Shown: positions 23,378 to 32,736 of the stretch, in pieces | How the letters are laid out: every line of letters starts with the position of its first letter | Numbering within the stretch: position 1 is the first letter of the stretch | Assembly: GCF_033568475.1 (NCBI RefSeq) | Contig: NC_133122.1 | Location: 168,108,130 to 168,172,129, forward strand | From: Henckelia pumila | Taxonomy: Eukaryota > Streptophyta > Magnoliopsida > Lamiales > Gesneriaceae | Length of the DNA stretch: 64,000 nt | Reading direction: 5' to 3' | The notes under the pieces: model-generated | Database searches by the model: none | What the model saw: the letters and a program-made list of their open reading frames with translations, nothing else | What the model was told of the DNA's origin: nothing | Program-made: the position numbers and the translations under genes

Positions 23378-24118
23378 TCATTCGTCAGCCATCTCTGGTC
23401 TAAACTTCACAATCTTTTGAAAGCAATCAACTGTAACTCTGTACTTGGTTAGCATATCGATACCAATTATACAATCAAAATCAGACAAACCAAGCACAAC
23501 ACAATCCATTTCAATCTCATGACCCTCAAACTTCAATGTACAATTTCTTACAGACTTCACTGATATAATACCTCTTTCCAAAGGTGATGAAATAGACACT
23601 ACAATAGCTAAGGGTTCAACAGGCAATTCATGTAATGCAACAAATTGCTCAGATATAAATGTGTGTGATGCACCAGTATCAAATAACACATAAGCAGGAT
23701 AACCATAAATAGAGCAGTTACCTGCAATCACATCATCACGTGCAGCTTGTGCTTGCTCTTCAGTCAAAGCAAACACTCGAGCTTGTTGTCTCGGAGGTTG
23801 ACTCACAGTCTGACTTCCTCCTCCTCTACCTTGCTGCTGAGTCTGTGGTTGGAATGAATGAACAGAAGATTCAGATTGAGCCGCTGGTCTCGATGATCCC
23901 GCACCTTGTGAACCTCCAACACCCCGCTGTGGGCAGACCCTCGCAAAATGTCCAATCTGATTACAGATATGAAAACTGCCAAACACTCATCGACACTGGT
24001 TGCTAGCATGACGACCTCCACACTTCGTACAATACACCTCAGAACCACTAGATTTTTGTCCAGCTTTGAACGGTTTAGATCCACTAAAGCTTGAAGAACT
24101 ACCTCCAGACCGCTTAAA
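23378..24118 (-). pseudogene. Gypsy Z zinc knuckles and aspartic protease
   Basis: Continuation of the gag frame after a TAG at 24119-24121. Holds a Cys/His cluster CTKCGGRHASNQC, a stop (TGA, about 23988), then the classical knuckle CNQIGHFARVC. A Gln/Ser-rich linker precedes the retroviral-type protease VLFDTGASHTFISEQF (active D-T-G intact) with DFDCIIGIDMLTKY downstream. Part of the nucleocapsid and the protease that would process the polyprotein. Confidence 0.88.
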
Positions 24119-24976
24119 CTATTTTGCTTTCCCTTTAAAGAAATTCTTCTTTCCACTGCTAGAACCTCCTCCTTCAAATCGAGGCAGTGGTGGAATCTGT
24201 GGCTGATCAGCAATTGGTACATGTATAGCTAGTGCTGGCACAAACGGTGCTCCTCGTTGCCTTAACAACCCAGCTTCAGCCCCTTTTGCACAATCAAGAG
24301 CATCGACAAAGTTGTTCGTTTGTCCCGCATTCACAAGAGTAAAAACATCTGGATTCAACGCGTTAATGAATTGGTCAGCTTGAGCTTCATCACTGTCTGC
24401 TATATGGGGAGCAAATTTCAACAAACTCGTGAATTTAGCAACATATTGTTCAATATTCAGTTGCCCTTGCTGCAAGCTAGCAAATTCCGCTCCTTTCTCC
24501 TTCCTATAAGATACTGGGAAGAATCGTTGATAGAAAGCAGTTTTAAAAACATCCCATGTAATGACCGTACCTCGATGCTCTAGTGATCTTCGTGTTGCTA
24601 TCCACCAACCTTTGGCAACATCATGTAGTTGGTGTATAACAAGTTTGACTAGAAGATCATCTGTATAATCAAGGGATTCAAACAATTCTTCAATATCCTC
24701 AAGCCAACTCTCACATTCCACAGAGTTATCGGTTCCTTTCAATGTTGGCGGTTTAAACGACTTAAAGAATTTCAACAGAGTTTCCATTAAAGTAGCAGTC
24801 ATATCCACCATATTTCTGGAAGTACTACCCTGTTCAGTTCTAGGCATTTCTGGTATCGGTGGCACTATCGGTTCTACTCTCGGTGCTTTAGTTACTTGTT
24901 GCACTGTCGGTTCCATCACTGCCTGTTCTGGAGACGGAGTTGGGCCAGTCTGTCTCATCACTGGTCTTCGAGGCAT
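24119..24976 (-). pseudogene. Gypsy Z gag (capsid)
   Basis: 286 codons with the stop, from ATG at 24976. Pro/Glu-rich N-terminus, then a Gypsy gag core: GTDNSVECESWLEDIEELFESL, LHDVAKGWWIATRRSLEHRG, WDVFKTAFYQRFFPVSYRKEKGAEF, QYVAKFTSLLKFAPHIADSDEAQADQFINALNPDV. This matches the retrotransposon gag family that builds the particle shell. The frame ends in a TAG within the Lys-rich linker, and the nucleocapsid continues in the same frame beyond it. Confidence 0.92.
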
Positions 24977-25282
24977 ATCTGATTATCAAATAGATTAGTA
25001 CATCATTCAATCTCAGATACAATAAATCTGTTTTAGTCCTCCTCTGATTAGCACGATAATGCCTTCTCAAGAGATTGAGTTTTGATTCAGTCTCAGTCAA
25101 GACATGCTTCCATCCAAATCATATAAACAGGTAACATGCAATTCTCAAAGCTATAAATCATTTCAAATAATAAACATGCTTCAAGAATAAATAAACAATC
25201 AGATAGAAAAATTGATCTACCCCGCTCACTCACTACAGTTCAATCTAGGCCGAAGAGCAACGTCAGCTCTGATGCCACCTGT

Positions 25283-27262
25283 TGTGGGGCCTCTGGTTGA
25301 TAATCTCATTCTTAGAGAAATTAGTAATTAAACATCATTAATTAACAAAGAAAGGAAGAATATCAAACAAATTTTTTTTTTCAAAGAGGGGTGTGCTCGG
25401 TCGGTTAAAAACCGCCGACCGGGCGCCCCCAAATTCCCCAACCTTCGGGTTGGATAATCCTTCCAACCACTCAAATTCCCCAACCTTCGGATTGTGTCTG
25501 CTCTTTTCTGCAGACCGAGCGCTTCCCGGAGCAGCCTTATGCTCTGTTCTTCAGCTGTGGTAAATAATCCTTCCAACCACTCAAATCCATCCTATTGAAG
25601 TCCTAAAACATGTATAATTACATAGAACAAGATCTAAACATTATTACAAGCAGTTGCTACATAAAAATATAAGTTTGGAATCTCACAAAAACCATAAACT
25701 TATACAAGTGTTCAACAACATCTCAAGAACAACATTTATAAGTATTTTCTAACTTGCTTGCTAGTCTTCTAAGTTTATCAAATCAGCTACACAACCCGAG
25801 TCCACATATCTATCCTCTCTCATGAGATACCCTCGGTGACTTTGGCCAGCTCTTGCCCCATTTGTCGTCATGCACACATACAAAACAAGACAACAGCCGA
25901 AAACGTCCGGTGAGAATACAATCTCAGTATAATCAACATATATAAATAAAAACATATCGACTCTAAACATTTCAACTCGAGAATAGAGTAAACACATATA
26001 TATAAAGAATTGATTCCTATCACACTCTTTGCCATCAAGATTCGTATACGATCTTGACATGGATATCCATCTATCGTCGTCTCATCAGACTCAAAAATAA
26101 GGTCGCCTCAGACCTTGGCATAAGAATCAACTCATATATCATATCATATCAAATAAAGATCCGATACCTGATATGGATCGACAACATCAATAATCTAAAT
26201 AAAACAATAAACAAGAATGTGATTTTAGCGGGACAACTCAAGAAGCTTCATTCTCGAGTTTCAAATCTCTGACTTGCGATGTCGCCTTATACCTTCTGAT
26301 TTTATTTTCGGTTCTTGAATTACTTCAAATCTGAAATAGAATATCAAGAACTTATATTAAAATCCATTCAACTTCACATACAAATCTTCTCAATTCCATC
26401 ATTTCATCCGCAAAGAACAACTTCAAACCTCAAGCAAATCTTCTACTGTTCGAAAGCGAATGTTTCGAGTTTATCAAGTTCTTACTAATCTGAAATATAA
26501 AAATTTTCACCAAGAACATCAGTTATGAAGTTAAGAGATCCTCAACTCAAGCATAGGACACCGAAACAGCTTCAAATCATAAACCGACGGCGTGGCGACT
26601 GAATATCGGTAACCGAAACAATATCAAAATCATTCTATCTATCATATAAAACTCATATCAGTAATAACACTTCATATTCCAATATATCAGCAGCTACACA
26701 TCTCAAATTACATGCTGAAAATCATAAGAAACTCATACAACACTTGTTCTTCGATCCGGTTTCGATATCGAAATGTATAAAAGCTCAAGAACAGCTATTT
26801 ATGCTCATAAACTGATTCCTTCAACATACAACATCTCAAAATAGATGGAATCATGAAGATACTTACACGAAATTGAAGCCCTTGTTGTAAGGATCGCAGC
26901 GCTATTTTCGGAATTAAATTCGGACAATCGGATCAAAAGATACGAGGTTTTGAAAATCAAAAATCAAAGGAAAAGAGAAAGTCTCGGCTCTGCTCTGAAA
27001 TTTGCTGAATGGATATGGAACATACATGCACACATGCTGAGTAATCATTTCAGATTTAGATAAATTCAACCTATTTGAAATTTAGCCCCTCGAAACTTCA
27101 TAATTGCAATTCAGTCCTCAACCCTCTTTTTAATTCAATTTCAGTCCTAAATAATTTAAGAATATTAGAATTTAAATCTAAAATCTAAATATTCCCAAAT
27201 TAAATATACTTTGATTAAAATTAAATAAGTTTGGATTAAATCAAATAATCTCGGGCCTTATA
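25283..27262 (-). repeat. 5' LTR of Gypsy Z
   Basis: 1,980 bp, TGTGGGGCC...GCCTTATA, partner of 18303-20232. About 50 bp longer, partly from a duplicated segment near 25445-25490 (repeat of 'ccaaccttcggrttg' and 'ataatccttccaaccactc') and extra bases near 27020. In the element's sense the LTR is followed by the PBS TGGCATCAGAGC. The first base pairs of the terminal inverted repeat have decayed (TATA instead of TACA). Confidence 0.92.
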
Positions 27263-27267
27263 GTAGT

Positions 27268-27823
27268 ATTGAGATGGCTCCGTTTGAGGCATTGTACGGG
27301 CGATGATGTCGTACTTCATTGTTCTGGAAGAAGTGGGGGAGCGACTGGTAGAAGGACTAGAGTTAGTCCAGAAGACTGTTGATATTGTTGGACAGATCAA
27401 GAAGAGAATTAATACTGCGTAGGATCGGCAGGCTAGTTATGCGAATGTTAAGCGCAAACATTTGCAGTTCGAAGTGGGCGAGAAAGTGTTCTTGAAAGTC
27501 TCACCATTTCACAGGATTTTGATATTCGGTCTCAAGGGTAAGCTATCTCCCAGGTTCATTGGTCCATTTGAGATTTTGGAAAGTGTAGGAGATCTGGCTT
27601 ACAGGTTGACTTTACCCCGTATTTGTCGAGTATCCACGATGTATTCCATGTTTCACTGTTGCGACGGTATGTTACAGATGAGTCTCATATCTTACAGCCG
27701 TCTGAATTACAGTTGGATACGGATTTGACATATGTGGAGAGACCTTTGCGTATCATAGGTCATAAGGATAAGGTCTTACGCAACAAGATTATTTCTCTTG
27801 TTCAAGTTCAGTGGCAACGTTAA
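27268..27823 (+). pseudogene. Gypsy X integrase C-terminal part
   Basis: Resumes the integrase of X right after element Z: SIEMAPFEALYGR, then FEVGEKVFLKVSPF, LKGKLSPRFIGPFEILESVGDLAYRLTLP, and in the next frame SSIHDVFHVSLLRRYVTDESHILQPSEL, DKVLRNKIISLVQVQW, ending at a TAA near 27823. The homologous stretch in element Z continues into a chromodomain-like tail. Together with 17915-18302 it shows where Z inserted: in the middle of the integrase between NNSYQ and SIEMAP. Confidence 0.85.
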
Positions 27824-28668
27824 GCCACTTGAGAACTTGAGAGATATATGCATTCAAAATTGTTTTGAAAAGTGTTGTAAATTAGTGGTATCTTGTAAAA
27901 TGTTCAGTTTGAATAAAATATGTTTATTCAGTGTTAACTGCATTAAATACTTAAGATTGTTCGAGGACGAAATATCTTTAAGTAGGGGGAGAATGTAGTA
28001 GGTCGGTTTTATTTTACAAGATTAAGCTGCTAAACAAGTTTAGATTTAATAAAACATGATTAATGAATTTTAATATCATCTATCGGACCAAGAATTGGGT
28101 CCAAAATGCCTGGAAATGTTAAATGGGCTTATTTGGGCTCGAATGGTTTGAAGGGTCCGAACCCAAGGGACTTTAGAGGCACGTTTGGAGTTCGGAGGAA
28201 GGTGAGATCGGACGATCCGATATATCTTGAGATCGGACGGTCCGAACTCGCCCAGGACAGATGTCAAAAGGAATTCTACAGGTGTATCGGACGTAAGATA
28301 TCGGACGATCCGAAGAGAGATCGAACCATTCGAACTTGCATGCATGCAACGTGGATATCATGCAGAGATCGGACCGTCCGAACATTGTCTATAAATAGGG
28401 GTCAAGAGGGCCTCATTTGACTCGTTCCAAACCTCTCCTCGGCCCTTGTTAGCTCGATTTTAAGAGCTTTTAGGTACTCTTATTTTAAGAGTTGGAGTAG
28501 GTAGTAGTTTTTGTATAGCGGACAGTGTCTGCAGTAGTAGCCAAGCGGCGGAGCTCTGGCGAGGCGTCCAAGGGTCGTAGCTAAGCTATGCCTAGGCTCT
28601 GGGGCATGCGACTTCATCGGACTGACGACGGACAAAGTGCTACATGGTAGGCTTGGATATAGAGGGGG

Positions 28669-30510
28669 TGAAAGAGTGGGTACCCGGTGAGCCAACTTGT
28701 GGCTAAGGGCTTTGATGACTCTTTGTATAAACAATCTTTTGTTTAATATAATTTACACTTTTATTAATGGCAATGACTTTATCTTTCTTCATATTGTGAT
28801 ATTGTGATATACTATTGTTGTTTTGATAAAGACCTTGAATATACTATAGTGTATGTAAGATGTGGTAGAACATGGGGATGTCTATCTTGAAACGCATCTT
28901 ATAGTCACTGTATATTCTAAATTGTTCCTAGTCGATTAAGCCGTCCGATAATAAGGATAAGGATCGCTCGAGATTGAGACTAGCATTTGCGATGCAGAGT
29001 ACCACGTTTCATTGGTAGGGAACATAGAGATGTTCGAAGCATGCAAATGGATATTCATATGATGAATGATGGAACTACCCTATCCGGACTTTACAAGTGG
29101 TTATCACTTATCGAGTGGATAAAGTCCGCGGTTTTGGTTGTACACCATTAGTCCTTACTACTTGAAACATCATTGAGACTCTATATGCTAGTACTGTGCT
29201 TTGACTCATTTACCGACTCTATTGGGGTCATCAGGTGTCGGGATTGGGTACAGTTACAACACATATAGGAGTCGATGCTTTGTTGTCAAGGATTCACCAC
29301 ATACTTGCGAGTGTGAATATCCTATGCGATCTGAGGAGATATTAGTGTGACGAATCTCTGGCCAGAGTACATGATGTGTTTTAAAAAATGGTTTCTTAGT
29401 AGCACATGCGATGTCACTATTTGATCTTCAAGATGTATTGCATAGTTATCGAATCTCGAACGACTCTCGATTTACCAATGGTTGTTGATTCGATCGGGAT
29501 ATATGGATGAAGGGACCGTACTGTACGCTAACCAAAATCTATTGGTTCTTGCAGGCACTATCAGTGATACCTAGGGAATCATGGGGCGATGTTGCTAGGC
29601 GCTCTTACCATGATTCGATGGGCAAGTCGGAAATTGTTGTTCCGAGTCACAAGGAGTTGTGAGCCCACGGCTAGCTGTATCCCTGAACCATTGAGGGTCA
29701 CACAAAGTAATGAATTTTTAATCCCCGTTGAGATAGTTAAATTTAAAGAGTTAAATTTAATGAACAAAGAAGTTGGACTTCTTATTTAAGAGTAGAGGAG
29801 TAAGATTTCCTAAAATGACATAGGGATAGGCATTTTTGGAAATCACTGAATTCGGATTCAGAAAAATTTATCTTGACTTTAAAAGGTGCATAAATGGTTT
29901 CTGTGCACATTGGTGAAATCGGTTTATCAATCGGAGTCATGATGAATTTTATATTAATTTCTGAACATGCGGGCTTTGCTTGTCGGGCTTGAACTTATGA
30001 CTAATGGGCCCTAAGCTGTTAGCGGCTTACATTATAAATAAGTTATTGCAGTACAGAAATTACACACAACAGGTCACAATTTTCGAAAAAACCCTAGTTT
30101 TCTCTCTAACAGTGGCCGCCCCCCTCCCCTCTGCTCAGGAAAATCCAGTCTGTGAATTTTGAATTACAGTCTGGTTTAACGGATCAAATTCGTTAATTCT
30201 CTTCGAAGAAACTTCTGATAGATTTTCTAGTGCAATCTATCAGAGGGATTAAATCTCTGTTCGTGGACCTGATTGAAGAACAGTTCGTCCATCTGTTCCT
30301 GGGAGATACAACAAGAGCAGAGCAATCTGTTGGTGTCCATAATCTCGATTCGAGATTGGAGGTAAAAATTTATAATTGTTATTTAATTTTTACACGCACA
30401 ATTTAATCGTAAAGATTTGATACCCATTATGGAATCGTTCCATATAAAAATTTTAAACTTCCGCTGCACCGGGTATCAATCCTGATTGATCTGATCGCCG
30501 TTCTCCAACA
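28669..30510 (+). repeat. 5' LTR of Copia D
   Basis: TGAAAGAGTGGGTAC...GTTCTCCAACA, 1,842 bp, identical in length to the 3' copy. The probable transcription region is toward its 3' part (ATTATAAATAAG near 30030, before CACACAACAGG). A short open frame at 29589-29789 recurs in the 3' LTR and has no recognisable content. Confidence 0.95.
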
Positions 30511-30511
30511 G

Positions 30512-30524
30512 TGGTATCAAAGCC
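30512..30524 (+). other. Primer binding site of Copia D
   Basis: TGGTATCAAAGCC, one base after the LTR end, complementary to the 3' end of plant initiator tRNA-Met with one difference from the common TGGTATCAGAGCC. Confidence 0.9.
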
Positions 30525-30929
30525 AGGTTGCTCAGATCAAGCGATTAAATTAATCGATTGTACAAAAATTTTTAAGCCTCGGTTTTTTGAAACAAAATAA
30601 ATTTTTTTAAATTAAAAATTTTTCGGGCAAAAACACGGGCAGCGCACGGCGCTGCCCTAGGGGCAGCCCGGGAATGTCCCGGGCGGCCCGCGGAAAAATT
30701 AATTTTTAATTTTTAAAATTAAAATTTTAATATGTTAAAATTCTATTTTTGGTCCGATCGAAAATTGTTTTTGATTGGTCCACGAGGCATCGGATCGAAT
30801 TGTTCGAGTCCGAAAATTTTAAAATTGATTTTTGGATAAATTTGAATTTTTGGAAAATTTATATATTTTATCCGTTAAATCAGATTTTATGAAATTAATT
30901 ATTTTTGGTACAATTGATGATAAGATATG

Positions 30930-31080
30930 ATCTTATGGAAATATTGAGTAAAATATGATTTTATGTATAAAATTGGATTTTATATGTAAAATATGATTTT
31001 ATTTGATAAAAAGATAAAATATGATTTTGTATGTACAATAAGATTTTATATATAGAATATGATTTTATCCTTTTAATTTA
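30930..31080. repeat. Degenerate ATATGATTTTAT tandem array in Copia D leader
   Basis: At least seven copies of an AARATATGATTTTAT-like unit separated by short AT-rich spacers, between the PBS and gag of element D. Non-coding. Confidence 0.7.
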
Positions 31081-31750
31081 AATTGTCATTGCATGTTATC
31101 CAATAAATTAATTTTGAATTAAAAGTTATTGGATAAGGATGATCGATTGTCATGACCAATTTTGTAGGTGTATGTTAGGAATTTACATTTGTTTTTATTG
31201 TTGTTGGATTTATTAATGGGCCTGGTTTATGGCCCAATATGAATTGTCATATGTAATAAAAGTGGGCCTGGTTTATGGCCCGTTCCCACCCCTTGAAATG
31301 TATCCCCTATTTTTCATGGTTAATTATTGTAAATACATTAGACTTAGTGGGAGATAAAGATTTGAAGACGGAGGTGGGCCCAGCAGACAATAAAGACTGA
31401 AGAAATGTAAATTGGAAGCACAATGTAATAGGATTGCATTGCATACTGCATATTACCTAGGATTGGACTAAGACTCGTGATTGGCAACCACGGGTCGATT
31501 AGAAATGGAATCGATCATCCTATATAATATGTGATATTATTGTTGTATGCATGTTTTAGACAAAATTGTGTGAATCCGGCAAGCATACAAAATTTTAAAA
31601 TGATGAGACAAATTTTCAAAATTAAAATCCTTCATTTTAAATATGATTTAAAATTGATATCAAGATAAATAAAGGAAATTTAAAATTGTTTAAATGTTCC
31701 TACCTTCCATCAACGATCAATGTATGAGATGCTACCTGCGGATACGGTCC

Positions 31751-32100
31751 GGCTCATATTATTGGGGGGGCCCGTTCGTCGGAAAGCTGTACATTGGATC
31801 GACACATGTTGTAAGTTGGGTGGAACTCCCATGGGATCGGCTCATATTATTGGGGGATCCACATGGCGACCGTCCATCACAACTTAATATTGATGGGTCA
31901 TCTTGACATGTCACAATAAACGGCGTCATATTATTGGGCCCTTATTGGACATGAGGTAAAAACGTGAAGGTTGCTTTGGAAGCAATTGGGCTCTACCTTT
32001 TGAAAATTATGGTTGGCTGATATTATTCGGGACCATAGTTTGTCAATTGGACTCCATGTTCTCACTAAGGAAAACAGTTTCACGTTTTCACTAGAGGGTA
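31751..32100 (+). repeat. Four ~88-bp spaced units in Copia D leader
   Basis: The core GGCTCATATTATTGGG recurs, diverging, at 31751, 31839, 31922 and 32015 (spacing 88, 83 and 93 bp). Each is followed by a G-rich run or GGGCCC/GGGACC. It sits in the long non-coding leader before gag. This looks like an old tandem array of structured leader units rather than protein-coding sequence. A second duplicated segment, GTGGGCCTGGTTTATGGCCC, lies at about 31216 and 31262. Confidence 0.65.
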
Positions 32101-32220
32101 GTGAAATCGTTAAAATAGTGGGAGTGAGATTCATAAAATAAATTTCGCCTATTTTATGTCTTAGTAAATTAATTAAACAATCATCGATAATTGTCTGTTT
32201 CATCTCAGTATATCATTATG

Positions 32221-32730
32221 ATGAATCTTCGTAATCCACATGTTTCTATTCTCCAACAAAACAAACTTACTGGCGCAAACAATACAGAATGATTCCATAA
32301 GTTAAGATTGTCCTAAGTTCGGAAAAGATTTTCTAAGTGTTAGAAAAGGCTTCTCCGAAAACAGCCCCGGCTGATGTAACTGCCGAAAGGTTGGCCGAAC
32401 TAGAGAAATGGTTGGACCATGATCTCAAGGCCAAATGTTACATGCAAAATTGGACAAGTCTAAACAAGTTTGCCATCACTGCAAGAAACCCGGTCATTGA
32501 AAACGTAACTGCAAGGAATACCTCAAGCAGTTGCGAACTGCAAAGGGTATGTTTTACATTAAAATAAATATTTTTCTTAATACTACTTCTTGGGTATTGG
32601 ATACTAGATGTAGATCTCATATTTGCAATGAGTTGCAAATGATGACAAGAAGTAATAGGCTAAGGATGGGTGAGACCCAGTCAAGGCTCGGGAATGGTTC
32701 CAGAGATAAATCCAAAGCTATAGGAGACAT
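32221..32730 (+). pseudogene. Copia D gag remnant, zinc knuckle and protease
   Basis: Starts at ATG 32221 (MNLRNPHVSILQQNKLTGAN), followed by decayed N-terminal capsid text and an open part ASPKTAPADVTAERLAELEKW. This jumps without the rest of the capsid to a knuckle QVCHHCKKPGH-stop-KRNCKEY at about 32464-32520. Then come WVLDTRCRSHICNEL, where the protease active site D-T-G reads D-T-R, and further protease sequence. A frameshift between about 32700 and 32740 separates it from the pol frame. Roughly two thirds of the capsid is missing, so this copy cannot make its own particles. Confidence 0.85.
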
Positions 32731-32736
32731 TTATTT

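Larger units (their letters stand above)
18303..27262 (-). mobile_element. Chromovirus-type Gypsy element Z
   Basis: Complete minus-strand element inside the integrase of X, with a perfect GTAGT duplication (18298-18302 and 27263-27267). LTRs are 1,930 and 1,980 bp with tips TGTGGGGCC and GCCTTACA/GCCTTATA. The PBS is TGGCATCAGAGC on the minus strand, near 25266-25277. The minus-strand tract GTGGGGTAGAAA abuts the 3' LTR at 20233. Gene order is gag, protease, RT, RNase H, integrase, chromodomain-like tail. The frame from gag to RT is continuous apart from point stops, and one frameshift near 22560 separates RT from RNase H. This order fits Tekay/Del-like chromoviruses; the exact clade is inferred. 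Confidence 0.93.

Noticed and set aside
29589..29789. 66-aa ORF in the LTR of Copia D (also at 36566-36766)
   Set aside because: Present in both LTR copies, has no recognisable domain, and nothing suggests translation.
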